This document shows, one piece after another, positions 1 through 12,062 of a DNA stretch of 64,000 nt. The stretch is taken from NCBI RefSeq assembly GCF_030445035.2, contig NC_080682.1, forward strand, positions 33,524,770 through 33,588,769, read 5' to 3'. Position numbers and translations under genes: made by a program. This DNA is from Dasypus novemcinctus. Lineage: Eukaryota; Chordata; Mammalia; Cingulata; Dasypodidae. Each line of letters begins with the position of its first letter. Positions within the stretch are counted from its first letter, which is position 1. The notes under the pieces were generated by a model, which searched no databases, had not been told where the DNA came from, and saw only the letters and a list, made by a program, of their open reading frames with translations.

Positions 1-990
1 TCTTTTCTAAGGTTACATTTATGCCATCTTAGGTGGACCTCACCAACTGCCAGAGTAAACAATTCCTCAAGCAGGGGGCTCCTGAGGGCTCTAGAGACAT
101 GTGGACACTATAAGCAGGGCACCCAACTCCAGGAATTTGGAGCCCAATCAGTGTTCCTTACTTTGGAATATATGTTAACCTGTTTCCCAGTTGTAACAGA
201 GTTAGACTCCTTTATAATTTCCTGCACAAGGTTTTTCTGCCCTTTGTATTTGACCCTATAATTAGCACTATACTCTTTAAATATATGTCTCAGAGATTTA
301 ATTCTTCAGTCTGGTCATATGCCAGTTAAGCACTGAATCTCTGCAAAACTGCAGACTACACATACTCTGCAGTTCTTCAGACTCACTCAGGACAACAAAA
401 GGATGATGATGGAAAACATCACAAAAATCAGAGACTATCTATACTGTAAGCAAGACAGTTCCATCTACCTGCCCCATCAGATCTAGGCCTTCTCTCAAAT
501 GGAAGCAGAGTGGACAGCACCATCCAAAAAAATCAAGATTAAGGAAGAACAAACATAAGGGAGGAAAGCATTTATAGACCAAAATAGACTTCTTATTATT
601 CTAGTAATGGAAGAATTTTAAAAATGGATATAAAGGGTTGTCAACAGAGATTATGTGGGAAAGGAGAAGGAAGAAGAGGTATAACATGGGGCATTTCGGG
701 GACATTGGAATTGCTCTACATGATAATACAGTGATGGATAAAAGCCATTATAGATTTGGTCAAAACCTATGCATTTGTACAGTGTGAGTGTAAACCGCAA
801 TGTGAACTATAGACCATGTTTAGCAGCAATGCTTCAATATTTTTAAATTGAATGTACCAAATTGACCACACTAATAAAAGATGTTATTAATAAGGGATGA
901 CAGGGAGAGGTGGTGGAGTATATGGGAATCCCCTATATTTTTGATGTTACTTTTTGTAATCTAAAACTCCTTTAAAAATAAAGAGCAACA
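1..990 (+). mobile_element. LINE-1 3' end (xenarthran lineage)
   Basis: This is non-coding sequence with the pattern of an armadillo-type L1 3' untranslated region. The part from about 600 (all the 'facing blocks' such as gggaatcccctatattttt near 926) recurs at 26888-27372 and 53190-53690, which shows it is a dispersed repeat. It ends in an A-rich tail near 975-990, so it lies on the plus strand. The L1 assignment is from memory of the xenarthran L1 3' end. It is 5'-truncated by the window edge. Confidence 0.65.
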
Positions 991-1059
991 AATATTCAAA
1001 AAGAAAGCATTAATGGAAGTGAGGAACAAGAAAGCTATGAGGCCTACAGAGGCTAAAGA

Positions 1060-2793
1060 GCAAATGGTAGAAATACAGTTCTACATTATCAGCAGTGACT
1101 TTAAATATAGATGGATTAAACTATGCAGTCATAAAGCAGAGATTGGCAGAATGCATAAAAAATCATGACCCTAATATATGCTGTCTGCAAGAGACACACC
1201 TTAAATTCATATATACTAGTAGATTGAGGGCAAAAATTCAGAAAAAATTAATCATGCAAGTAGTAAACAAAAGAGAGCTGGGATGGTTATAGTAATATAC
1301 AATAAAATAGATGTCAAGTAAAAAAAAAAGTTAAGAGAAACAGTCAATATATACTGGTAAAAGTTTCCGGAAAGTCAACAGAATGATGTAAGATTTATCA
1401 ATATATATATACATAAGAGCAAAACACTGATACATATGAAATATCAGCATGAAACTAGAAGTCAATAACACAGGGAAAATGGAAAATCCACAACATGTAA
1501 AAAGTAAACAATATATTCTTAAGCAACCAAGGGGTTAAAAAGCGATTTAGGAAATATCTTAAGGTGGAGGAAACTACAACATATTAAAATGTATGGGATG
1601 CAATGAAGGCAGTTCTGAGAAGGAAATTTATAACTCTAAATGCATATATTAAAAAAGAAGGAAGACTTTAAATTATAGACCTAACGTCAAAATTGGATGA
1701 ATTAGAAAAAGAAAAACAGACTAAACTCTAAGGGTGCAGTAGGAAGGAAATAAATGTTAGAGCAGAGATAAATGAAACAGAAAAATAGCAAACAAACAAT
1801 AGAGAAAATTAAAAAAATCAAAAGTTGGCTCTTTGAAAAGATCCAAAAAATTGGCAAGCATTTAATTAGGCTGACAAATAAAAAATGATAAAAAATACAA
1901 ATAATAGAAATCAGAAATGGAAAGAGTGACATTACTTTAAAAAAAATAAAAATGACTATAAGAACATAATATGACAAATTGTAAAGCCAATAAAGTAGAT
2001 AATCTAGATAAAATGGGTGACTTAAATGGAAGGGAATTCTGTGTTCATGGATTGAAAGACTAAATGATGTTAAGATGTCAATTAATAAGCCAATCTTCAT
2101 ATTTATATGGAAGGGGAAGGAGCCCCCCAAAACGATTGCCATACTGGAAAGAATGAAGTTGGAGAACTCATATTTCCCTAGCTTAAAACTTATTAAAATG
2201 CCACAGAAATAAAAACAGTATGTTATTTGCACAAGGATGAACATATAGACCAATGGAATTGAATTGAGAGCTCAGAAATCAACATTTATGGTCAACTGAT
2301 ACTTGACAAGGGGGCAAAGATCACTCAAATGAGAAAGAGTAGTCTCCTTAACAAATATATATTGGCACACCATAGCCGCGTTAATTATAATTGTCAAAAG
2401 ATCAAAACAACCCAAGTGTCAATCAACCAATGAATTAATAAATAATAAGTGGTACATACGTTCAAGAAATTGAATATTATTCAGTTGAAAAGGAATGAAG
2501 TATTGATAAATACAGCAACATAAAAGAACCTTGAAGACATTCTGTTGAGTGAGATAATTCTGACACTAAAGGACAAATATTATATGATCTCATTGATTTG
2601 AAACAATTAGAATACTTTTGAGATAAATTTGGAGTCAGCATCTTAAATATAGATTACCAGAGGACAGGGTCAAGTTAACCAATAAGAATTTCAAGAATAA
2701 AACACAAAGAGGTCTTAAATGGAATGATGGAAATGTATTAGTGATAGATGGTGGCATGATACCACAATATTGTGAACTCAAATAACAACATTG

Positions 2794-2795
<2 letters not shown>
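1060..2795 (+). mobile_element. LINE-1 ORF2 remnant, decayed
   Basis: A stretch at 1095-1292 reads TLNIDGLNYAVIKQRL followed by CCLQETHLK, which matches the N-terminal endonuclease domain of L1 ORF2. Downstream at about 1800-1900 are the KIKSWLFEK-like codons of later ORF2, then more 3' ORF2 pieces (2040-2340) and an older-type L1 3' end (2400-2790). Parts of ORF2 are missing between these blocks, so this is an internally deleted, inactive LINE. Long open frames on the opposite strand here are antisense to L1 and are not genes. Confidence 0.8.

Positions 2796-2878
<83 letters not shown>
2796..2878. repeat. (TA)n(TG)n compound microsatellite
   Basis: About 22 TA units (2796-2840) run directly into about 19 TG units (2841-2878). 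It lies inside the L1 3' region and has almost no interruptions, so it is probably length-variable. Confidence 0.95.
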
Positions 2879-2879
<1 letters not shown>

Positions 2880-3150
2880 TTAACAGGGGGAAATGTTAAA
2901 TTATACATGGAAACTGTGTAAAAATGAAAAAAATATGTATCTGTGGAACTACACCACACAAACACTGAACACTATGTAAAGTATGAGTTTTAGTCAATAG
3001 TGCAATTTTTAAAATGTGCCATCATCCATTGTAATGAATGTTTTACACCACTGCATCTTTTTGATGGTGAGGTAGTGCATGGGAATTCTGTATTTTATCC
3101 ATGATTGTTCTCTAAACACACAAATTCTCTAGTAAGAAAAAAAATAACAA
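2879..3150 (+). mobile_element. LINE-1 3' tail
   Basis: After the microsatellite the sequence resumes a xenarthran-type L1 3' end, with a gggaattctgtattttat block and an A-rich end near 3140-3155. It is probably the end of the same L1 as at 1060-2795. It directly abuts the left edge of duplicated unit A. Confidence 0.55.
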
Positions 3151-6100
3151 GGACTAGATGAATATTAAAAAGACGTAAAAATGTATTCCTTAAATATAAC
3201 TATATGAATAAACCTGTGTGAAGTAGTACTAGTAGAAAGATTAGACTTCTGTTTTCAGAGTTATGAAGGACAATGTAAAATCAATAGAGGCAATTTTTCA
3301 GAATACCATAAAATTCCTAAAAATAGCTTCAAAACAAGTAAAAAAAAGGAAATAATTAAAAGGAGGAATTTTTAATAAATGACCCTGAATAGTTGTCAGG
3401 GATGATGTTCTAATTTTGTTGAAATATAAGGCAAATAAGTTTATTTCCTTTTTGTTTCTTCCTTTTGATCATGAGCCAATTTTTTTTTTTATGGTTAGAT
3501 ATTTATTTCATATTGAGATCCCAACAATAAAGATTCAGTAAAATATTAGCCAAAAAAGTTTTGTGAAATATTTCTTCAACATTGCTTACATTATTTTTTG
3601 AAGTTTTTTTAACGATTTATTTCTCCCTCTTTTAAAAGAAAAGATTTATTTCTCTCTTCTCCCTCATTCCTTGCCCTCCCCACCCCGTTGTCTGTTCTCT
3701 GTTTCTGTTTGCTGAGTCTTCTTTGTCTGCTTCTGTTGTTGTCAGCAGCATGGGAATCTGTGTTTTTCTTTATTGCGTCATCTTATTGAGTCAGTTCTCT
3801 GTGTGTGCGGTGCTATTCCTGGACAGTCTGCACTTTTTTCCCTGCTGGGCAGCTCTCCTTAGGGGGCGCACTCCTTGCGCATGGGGCTCCCCTATGCGGG
3901 GACACCCCTGCGCGGCAGGGCACTCCTTGCGCACATCAGCACTGCGCATGGGCCAGCTCCACACAGGTCAAGGAGGCCCAGGGATTGAACCGCGGACCTC
4001 CCAAGTGGTAGATGGATGCCCTAACTACTGGGTCAAGTCTGCTTTCCCATGCTTACGTTATTTGAAAGCATATATAATGTCTATAAAAATTTTATTTCAA
4101 TAACTAGAAGAAAAACTCTGTCATGTTTATTTTGAAAAGAGAAAGCAGACCCTATTGAGGGGCATTTACACAGAATATCTTAAACCCAAGAGCCCTTATT
4201 GTGAAATAAATTGATGCTAGCCTATGAATCTCCAAATAAACTTTTTAAAGTGTCATTGAATATTTGATGAATTTAAGAATTGTATGTCAAAACCTTATCT
4301 AATATATGAAATATTATTTTGTAATATCTTTATCTATGCAAACAAGTTCTCTCTGAAAATTCTGCAGTATTAACAGTATTTCTTGTTTGAGTTGCTTCTA
4401 ATCTACATGAAAATTGATTTCATTATTGTTAATTAACGAAAAATTCATAAAGACTCATTTCACCTGGTTTATATAAAAGAAGTAAACTTTTGACCATTAA
4501 TATAATGATAAAAACTGTTCTCAGCACAAATTTTTATATTCTTCTAACATTTTTCATATAATAATTGCCAATAAACTAAAATAATAAAACAAACTGCACA
4601 ATGATTGTTGTGACTAAATATATTACCTGTGCTTTCTTAATGAACTAGTTGACGCTCCCAAACCTGACTGGAGAAACACCACCATATTTTTTTGTCAGGT
4701 CTCAAAAATTCCTGTTCATTAGCTGGTGCACAGTCCTAGAAAGGAGTTAATAATGCTATACAAGTCAAAGCAAAATGAATGAAATTGTGAGTTTTACAAA
4801 AGTTTATCATAAAAGAGGTCAGGGTATTTTATAAATATTTAATAATAAATATCATGATATTACTGAAAATTGAGCATGATAAAATTATACAAACATATAT
4901 GTACTAAGTATATATATATAAATAAGCATTACATGAACAAATTAAAAAACATGGAGGCAAATACATCTAAATAATAACAACATTTATGGACAATTTTCAT
5001 TTTCTTTCTTTTTTTGTATAATAATATATGTATAATAAACAATGTTTAATCCCATGATAGTGTCATTGGGGAAAATGTGGTAATTCGTCTTTCATAGTAA
5101 ATAATCTGGACTTTCCATGACAGAACAATTAAACTCCTCTTTCACTGAGTCCTAAATTAGAGCATCACAAGGGGATACTAAAAATGCTGCACAACATTGT
5201 GTGGCTTCTAAGAGGAAGACAACTCTCTGTTGCTAACTTAAATGGATGCATTAGGCCTTGAATCTTTTATCCATGGAATTGTGCCAATCTTCTTGGGAAA
5301 TTGGTCCCAGAGATGACTAACTTTGCATTACATGCAAACATCTGTATAAGACATGACTTGCCTTTATCAGGATGAAAGGCAAGGGATTCTCTGTTCTGCT
5401 TGTGTTCATAGTGGCTCACTGGTCCACATGTGAGACAAAATTTCCAGGTGAACTTTCTATTTGAATAGGTCATGAACAAAATTTGTGGATTATTTATTGT
5501 ATCTCAAATTTTAAAAAAATAGATGCAGAAAAAATTAAACCTATGTTATCTGAACAGAAACAAAAAAACAAAAAAACTTCAGGCCCATTATATGATTTAC
5601 ATACTTTATTTGTGAGAAAAAGTTGAGGTTGTAAAAGGTCTAGACAGATAATGCTGGAAGAAGTTTTTCACCAACTTTGACTCATGGTAAGTATGAATTT
5701 CAATTTAGATTTTTAGTTTATCTAAAAAAATTGGAATATTATTATGAGATTATGCATATATATATACATACTATATAGCTCTTAACTAAGTAATGTCAAT
5801 GTTCGTAGAAATGGAAATATAGAACTGATGGAATCAGAGAAATTAAGCAATGGACAATGTTGAAAATGAAATTTTTGAAGGAATTTGTTTTATATGATCA
5901 GTTAAAAAAAAAACTCTAAAAATTAATAGTAATGCGTACTCTATATTAACAAACCCAAAGTTTTAACTTCTGATCTGTCATTTCTATTATATAATATTGG
6001 ATACCAAATAACAGTAAATGATGCATTAAATCTCTATGTATTTTTCTGAAATTAAATATAAGTGGGAATATAACATTAAGAGCATGATCGCTCTTTGGCA

Positions 6101-6490
6101 GTCTCACAGAAGTAATAATACTTAATGGTTGTGACTCTGGATAAGTTACTTTAATTTCCATGCCCTTTTTCCATCTAAAAAATGTATACAATAGAAATGC
6201 TTACAATATAATATTATATCTGAATAAATGTGTTAATGAAAAGAAGTATTTATAGCAGTGTCATATTCAAATTAATTAGACAGTATATATGTATCCCCAT
6301 TATACAATATCCAAAAGTTGACTTATACTGAATTTACATTTGGCAGTCTAAGATTATTTTAGCCATATTTTGCAAACTATTCTTTATTATGAATTTCTAC
6401 CATCACTAGATTAATATTTTTTAAAAATCCAGATCTTTTCTATTTAAAAAAAAAATTGTTTTGAAGTCACTCATGCTAAGTATCACATTT
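3151..6490 (+). other. OR8H 5' flank, unit A
   Basis: No coding gene is seen. Apart from the SINE at 3604-4048, this AT-rich flank aligns with 40965-43890 in unit B and, from about 4250, with the reverse complement of 36281-39005 in unit D. It presumably holds the OR8H promoter and 5' non-coding exons, because OR genes usually have upstream untranslated exons, but I cannot place an exon or a transcription start from the sequence. Confidence 0.6.
3604..4048 (-). mobile_element. DAS-type tRNA-derived SINE (1)
   Basis: GC-rich SINE read on the minus strand: tRNA-like head at 3985-4048 with a B-box-like ggttcaatccc, GC-rich body, and a poly-pyrimidine (A-rich tail complement) at 3604-3690. Flanking target-site duplications are attgcttacattatt (3581-) and atgcttacgttattt (4049-). 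The matching place in unit B (about 41390) is empty, so it inserted after the A/B duplication. Short open frames across it are SINE sequence. Confidence 0.92.
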
Positions 6491-6503
6491 GATTTCTCAA
6501 TAG
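6490..6503 (+). promoter_or_regulatory. Putative 3' splice acceptor just before OR8H start
   Basis: The string gatttctcaatag ends 21 bases before the ATG at 6525. The same place reads gatttctcaacag in unit B (about 43890-43902) and aatttctcaacag in the inverted unit D (about 36300, minus strand). The AG is kept in all three copies. OR genes typically have an intronless coding exon joined to upstream non-coding exons, and an acceptor this close to the start is common. Whether it is used is inference. Confidence 0.5.
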
Positions 6504-6524
6504 TTTACAACAGTATAACATATT

Positions 6525-7478
6525 ATGGGACATAGGAATAACACAAATATGCCTGAATTCATTCTTCTGGGATTTACAGAATCCGAAGATATCCAGCACG
6601 TCCTATTTATGCTATTTCTCCTGATATACCTGATTACCATGCTGGGGAATGCAGGGATGATTTTGATAATTCGTCTAGATCTCCAGCTTCACACTCCCAT
6701 GTATTTTTTCCTTAGTCACCTGTCATTCCTTGACCTTAGTTATTCATCGGTCATCACACCTAAAACCCTAGAGAATTTACTGATTTCCGACAAGAATATT
6801 TCATTCATGGGTTGCTTCACCCAAATGTATTTTTTTGTTCTCTTGGTTGTCACTGAATTTTTCTTTCTCTCTTCAATGGCCTATGACCGCTACGTAGCTA
6901 TCTGCAAGCCTCTTCACTACCACATTGTTATGTCCATGAGACTCTGCTGCGCCCTCATCACTGGGTCCTACCTGATTGGCTTTACGGAATCATTAGTCAT
7001 TGTTCTTCACATGAAAAGCTTGCAATTCTGCAAATCGAGTGTCATCTATCACTTCTTCTGTGACACAACTCCAATTTTAGCCCTGTCCTGCACTGACACT
7101 CATGACACTGAAAATTTGATAATCATTCTCGCTAGTTTAAACATAATGGTGTCTCTTACCACAATTTCTATGTCATATGGGTCCATTCTGTCTAATATCC
7201 TGAAAATTAATTCCACTTCAGCAAAGCGCAAAACTTTCTCTACTTGTGCCTCCCACCTCCTGGGAGTCACCATCTTTTATGTCAGTATAATTTTTACTTA
7301 TTTAAAACCAAAGAAGTCCTACTCCTTGGGAAAGGATCAAGTGGCCTCTGTGTTTTATACTATGGTGATCCCCATGCTGAATCCATTCATTTATAGTCTT
7401 AGAAACAAAGAAGTAAAAAATGCTCTCTTTAGAGTAGTTCGAAAGATCAAAGGCTCCAGACGATTGAAAAGTCAGTGA
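6525..7478 (+). CDS. OR8H-like: Intact olfactory receptor, OR8H-like (317 aa)
   Basis: A class II odorant receptor, a seven-helix G-protein-coupled receptor expected in the cilia membrane of olfactory neurons, signalling through Golf. Family marks in order: N-glycosylation sequon NNT at residues 5-7; GN at 41-42 in helix 1; LHTPMY at 55-60; paired Cys97 and Cys179 for the extracellular disulphide; [10 protein letters not shown] at 118-127 (G-protein contact after helix 3); SY at 217-218 in helix 5; FSTCASHL at 238-245 in helix 6; PMLNPFIY at 283-290 in helix 7; short basic tail. Length is normal for the family and one exon is uninterrupted. The start at 6525 gives the N-terminus expected for OR8H (M-G-x-R-N-N-T-N). 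The N-terminus, helix 2 and last helices closely resemble human OR8H1-3 from memory. The usual KAFSTC is RKTFSTC here. Ligand unknown. Confidence 0.93.
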   Translation: MGHRNNTNMPEFILLGFTESEDIQHVLFMLFLLIYLITMLGNAGMILIIRLDLQLHTPMYFFLSHLSFLDLSYSSVITPKTLENLLISDKNISFMGCFTQMYFFVLLVVTEFFFLSSMAYDRYVAICKPLHYHIVMSMRLCCALITGSYLIGFTESLVIVLHMKSLQFCKSSVIYHFFCDTTPILALSCTDTHDTENLIIILASLNIMVSLTTISMSYGSILSNILKINSTSAKRKTFSTCASHLLGVTIFYVSIIFTYLKPKKSYSLGKDQVASVFYTMVIPMLNPFIYSLRNKEVKNALFRVVRKIKGSRRLKSQ

Positions 7479-7687
7479 TGCTGAATATTTTAGTGTAAAT
7501 TTTCTTTCTTTCCTATTTGGGTTTCCATTCTCTAGAGTAGCTTCTTTTAATTAGCTTAAATTTCTGTTGAGCCATCCTTTATTAGACCACACATGAGTGA
7601 ATATTACAAGAATATGCTTTTAAAATTCCATGTAATAATTAGAAGCCATGAAATACGTGTTAAACTTGTTTAAATATACGTATTTCT

Positions 7688-8070
7688 TTTTTTTTTAAGA
7701 TTTATTTTATTTATTTCTCTCCCCTTCCCTCCCGCCCCAGTTGTCTGTTCTCTGTGTCCATTTGGTGTGTGTTCTTCTTTGTCTGCTTCTGTTGTTGTCA
7801 GCGGCCCAGGAATCTGTGTTTCTTTCTGTTGCGACATCTTGTAGTGTCAGCTCTCCGTGTGCAGCGCCATTCCTGGGCAGGCTGCTCTTTCTTTCCCGCT
7901 GGGCGGCTCTCCTTATGGGGTGCACTCCTTGTACATGGGACTCCCCTGCATGATAGGGCACTCCTTAAGCACGGGCCAGCTCCACAAGAGTAAAGGAGGC
8001 CCGGGTTTTGAATCGCAGATCTCCCATGTGGTAGATGGACGCCCTATCCACTGGGCCAAGCCCGCTTCCC
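7688..8070 (-). mobile_element. DAS-type tRNA-derived SINE (2)
   Basis: Same family as copy 1, minus strand; head at 8005-8070 with the agctccacaagag/gaatcgcagatctcccatgtgg blocks, tail at 7688-7735. A 16-base target duplication is clear: aaatatacgtatttct (7672-7687) and aaatatatgtatttct (8071-8086), one mismatch. The interval lies within DNA missing from unit B, so its age against the duplication cannot be read here. Confidence 0.95.
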
Positions 8071-8086
8071 AAATATATGTATTTCT

Positions 8087-9857
8087 AAGGGCAACTAATC
8101 TGTAACAACAAAATATAAAAGTAGTGCTATTCAAATTCTATCATAGAAATCCCCATGCCTGTTCTAATTTCAGAGATTTTTATTATGAAAAGCACTTTCA
8201 GAAATAATTTATTCTCAAGAGAAAAATAGCCCAATTTTAAAGTGTCCTGCTTTAGACTGAAAAATCCAGATATTTAGGGTCTCAATCTGTCAGCTTAGTA
8301 GCTGCATATCCCTTAGTAAGTTACTGAAAGTATAAATCTAGTATCCTCAAGTGTAAAAGAAAAATAAGTTTAAAATCATAGAATTACCTTAAAGATCAAA
8401 TCAGATGATGAATAGAAATAATTTAATGCAGTAATAATATATTTGACCAGGATCATCTGAATGCTTATATTCTTGCACAATTTTGAAAAAGCAATAAATA
8501 ATGTTATGAAAATACTCATTGAGTTTAGGTAAATATATTTTGCTATTCTTATTCATAGCCAAACAATTAAAAAGGAAAAGGGGAATTTCAATTTTTGTTC
8601 TTGGAAAAAATTGTAATATTTTGATAAAATTAAGCTATAAAAAAAGTATAGGCTAACCTTGAAGAAAATTTGATAACATGTTAAATTATTATAGAAAATG
8701 AAATATCCTAATCATTTTTGAGAATTTTACTCATGATCTTCTAGACATATCTTATGTATGTGTGCATATATTGCATATATTTTTAAAATATTGTCATTTC
8801 CTGTTTCTATTTTGCAGCTTTTGCTTTCCATTCACACTATAACCTTTGGTAATTCTTTTGTCATCTAAGTTGGAAAATGAATATATTCTTGGTATACTAG
8901 TGAAATCAAGAATCTCATTTTGCATTGTTTTAAGCCCTGAATTTTTGTAAAGTCCTGTGGCTAAAAACTTGTATATAGGTATATCTCTTTGCATCTTCCT
9001 GCTAATCATTTGAAAGCCTTAGCATTCTATGATCCATCAACAAACTTCATTATTTACTGTCTTTGTAAAAGTTTGGCTTCATTTGAAAAAATCATTTCAT
9101 TTTCCTAGTTTATGTTCCTTAAAAAGACTTAGATTTTTGAGCCAAATTTTGTGAAATCCCATAACATTTTTAAGGTAGTTTGCTAATATTTCCTTTTTAA
9201 AATATCTCTATATAATCTGGAATAGCAGTTTTAATTTCCTCTACTTTTCAAACTATATTTAAGAAAGCATGTTTTCTTCATTTCCAATATTTGATTAACT
9301 TTATTTAAACTTAAGATATAGTATGAGGTATATTTTTCTCTTCAGGGATCTTTATCTTTTAATGTAAATTAAGGTTTACTTTGTATTATTATAATGTTCA
9401 TTTTCTTAAATTATTTTTGAAATATTAAAATAAAATCCAAGGTGTTCTAGGATTAAACTTTTAATGAATTTTCACTAGCTCATCACTCCTCATTCAAATG
9501 ATTAAAATGTGCATTATGTTCCTTTACTTTCTGAATTTACGTAAAAAATTAACTTACGGTGCTCTCTGTCTAAAGGGACCTGTACCTAATGTTGGTGTGT
9601 ATTTTCATCTTTCTCTCCCATTTCTCAGCAAGGTCTGGTCTTTTCCCCATTTCCCAAATAAATTCTTTTTACTGGCCTAACTAAAAACAAACAAACAAAA
9701 AAGATCAACTTATCTTATGTAGTATTCATGGAAATTACTTGAACAATATTGAATTTTACTCTGATCTCTAAGTTCTCTAGAATTTGTATTTGTTGCAATT
9801 CCTCTTTGTTTCCAATTAGCTTTTTCTTTGTTAAGGATTTCTTTTTTAATATATACC
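8087..9857. other. AT-rich intergenic DNA, no gene seen
   Basis: This stretch downstream of the intact OR8H gene has no convincing coding frame. It has no counterpart in unit B because of the deletion there. Near 9590-9685 a segment with AATAAA followed by a T-rich stretch and ctggcctaac faintly resembles the end of a retroviral LTR, but this is too weak to call. Confidence 0.5.
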
Positions 9858-9955
9858 TTTTTTTTTTTCCCCCCTTAGGAGGTACCAGGGATTGAACCCT
9901 GGAACTTGTATGTATGTGGGAAGCAGGTGCCCAAACAATTGAGCTATATGTATTC
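9858..9955 (-). mobile_element. Short tRNA-like SINE
   Basis: On the minus strand the unit reads as a tRNA-like monomer with an A-box-like tagctcaattg and a B-box ggttcaatccc, ending in a poly(A) (plus-strand t run at 9858-9880). It lacks the long GC-rich body of the DAS copies, so it is a different, simpler tRNA SINE. It is diverged and not a functional tRNA gene. Confidence 0.7.
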
Positions 9956-11214
9956 CTCAATAATATTCTTTTAAACTAACCTCTCACTTTGTATATACAT
10001 TGTTTCCCTTCTTATAGTTATAGACCCTTTCTTTATGAACAGCTCTGGACTTACTTTCGATTATGTACATTTCTATAATTTAGAAAATGTATCCTGTTGG
10101 TTTGTGTTGGCAATGATGGCCAACAGATTCTCTAATTTTTCAGAGATTTGTAACTTCAGAATTTGCTTATGCTTTAATTAAATTCAGACTAACTTGTCCT
10201 CTTACAATGTATTCTAGGAAGTATTTAGGATATCATTAATTAACTGTAGCCTAACCACCGGGCAAAGTGAACACAATAGACTATTTACCATTCCCTCTAT
10301 TTTCTCTTCTTATGTTAGTGTACATTTTGCTTTATGTAAGATGTGCCCTGATGTATTTTTAAGACAAAATGTTATGTCACATTTCTATGTATTATAAAGT
10401 TTGAACTACTTAAGAATGATTTGAAAAGACTGGAATAGTTTGTAACAAATACGTACAATATTTTTGTTTGAAAATGATTGATGATATTTAAGGATGATGA
10501 AAACAGTATATATTAACTGATAACCAATGTGTGAGTCAGACAATATTCAAAGGTGCATTAGGTATATAATTAACATATTATCTTCAAAATTAACTCTCAT
10601 GTAGATACTAGCAATACCTGAAATTTAATCTTAGTTAATGTAAAGGTGTGTTCGTACTTGTTCAGACAAAGACTTAAGAGTCATAGTGACATTTCTCTCT
10701 GTTACATACCTCCCACAGAGTCCATCAGCACATCATATTGAAACCCTCTGCAGAATATATTTAGAATGTGATTATTTAGTAAATCTCTGCTGCTACCACC
10801 TTGGCCCATAGAAGCATCCTTTCAGTCTTTAAATTATCGCCACAGCCTTATAGATTGTCTCCCTTTTTGCTGCCTTATGCCTCTTGTGAAAGTTTGAAAT
10901 GCTTTAATGCATCTCTAAAAGATTATGTTCTTAAATTTATCTATCCCCATGGGTGTGAGATCCTTTTTGATTGGAGTACATCAGTGAGGCTTGACTCAGG
11001 CTTAGTTTCTACCCTCGTTCAGAGTCTGATAAAATGAGACACGCAGTAAAAGGAATACAACATACTTGACCTTGCAGCGTGAGAGAAAGGACTACAATAT
11101 TGATTTTTAGTATTAATGTAATGAATAGTCTTGTAAGTTTTGTGAAGAAAAGTGACATAATACAGCATACATATTAACAATACCATTCTGGCCTCTACAT
11201 TAAGATTAGACTCA
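9956..11214. other. AT-rich intergenic DNA, no gene seen
   Basis: No coding frame of note. The segment 10860-11060 (ccccatgggtgtgagatcc, then ttgattggagtacatcagtgagg) looks like part of a xenarthran LTR-type repeat, but too little remains to classify it. The whole interval lies in the part deleted from unit B. Confidence 0.45.
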
Positions 11215-11560
11215 AGAGTTGTTTCAAATTGCCACAGGGCTGCTGATGCAAAGCACCAGAAATGGGTTTGCTTTATAAAGGGGATTTATTTGTGGTAAAA
11301 ACATACATTTCCAAGACTGTGAAACACACAAATCAAGGCACCATCAGAGGTGCATTCTCACAAAAGTCAGCTACTATTGATCCTGTCATGGATGAGGCAA
11401 GGCCACCAATTTCTGTCAAGTTCTTTGCCTTCTCCTCCAGAATTTACTCTCTTCTACAACTCAGCAGTTTGCAGCCAGGCCTAGAGCTTATCTCTTTCAG
11501 GGCTGCCTCTATCAGTTTCAGCTCTTCTGCTTTCTTCCTGAGTTTACAACATCCTACAGA
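11215..11560 (-). mobile_element. LTR fossil fragment (same family as 23392-24115)
   Basis: The block gctgctgatgcaaagcacc through ttataaaggggatttattt resembles the matching parts of the LTRs at 23392 and 59076. Only part of an LTR is present, and no internal viral sequence is seen. It is an old solo fragment on the minus strand, present only in unit A because the corresponding DNA of B is deleted. Confidence 0.6.
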
Positions 11561-11912
11561 TTCAAAAAGACCTTGCCCTTACTTCTTATTTTTATGAACT
11601 GATGCTTTACCATTGCATCTAGCATGCTCACTTTGCAGAGGACACACTGACCTACTCACACTTCCATATAACCAATAGTCCTGATGTTGCCTAGAATATT
11701 TCCATTTTTTTCTTCTTTCTGAAATTCCCTTCCCTGGATGACTGTATGAGACCTTACCTCATCACCTTATTTATTTTGCTAGTGCCTTTTGTTTATTCTC
11801 TATTTTCCTCCACATTGAAAGCTCTATGAGCACAAGACTTTTGCCAGTTATGTTCAGTGCTTTATCCCCAACACATGGAAGAGTGCCTCAATAAATGTGT
11901 TTGAATGGCTGA
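11545..11912 (+). mobile_element. LINE-2 3' end
   Basis: The end gaaagctctatgagcacaag, then tttatccccaacac and caataaatgtgtttgaatgg, is the hallmark of the L2 3' end, an ancient mammalian LINE. The same L2 occurs at 44737-45122 (unit B) and, split, at 27470-27739 plus 28902-29058 (unit C), always followed by a MIR, so all three are copies of one locus. Confidence 0.85.
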
Positions 11913-11924
11913 ATACTACAGATG

Positions 11925-12062
11925 ATGAAACTGGGGTACAAGGGTTTCATTAGCTTATTCATGCATGGCCAGGCAACAATTTTAAGAACAAGCTCAAATT
12001 TGAACATAGAGAGTCTGAAATTAAAATTTACATTCTTAATCACCATATTATCATATGACATT
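11925..12062 (+). mobile_element. MIR SINE
   Basis: The order gatgatgaaactggggtaca, a caaatttgaac block and ttcttaatcacc is the core of MIR, an ancient mammalian tRNA-derived SINE. Copies at 45128-45265 and 29066-29205 share its position after L2. Confidence 0.8.

Noticed and set aside
1702-2253. 183-codon open frame on the minus strand, hydrophobic
   Set aside because: It is antisense to A-rich L1 ORF2 sequence; the T-rich complement gives runs of Phe, Leu and Ile that mimic membrane helices.
3723-4103. 126-codon open frame with Gly, Arg and Pro
   Set aside because: It reads through a DAS-type SINE. Similar frames at 7741-8105, 19200-19522, 38414-38789, 39104-39459 and 50562-51013 are the same SINE.
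9590-9685. Possible retroviral LTR end (AATAAA, then ctggcctaac)
   Set aside because: Fewer than 100 bp of weak resemblance, no matching start or target duplication.
9858-9955. tRNA gene-like A and B boxes
   Set aside because: It has a poly(A) tail and diverged stems; it is a tRNA-derived SINE. The heads of the DAS copies are likewise not tRNA genes.
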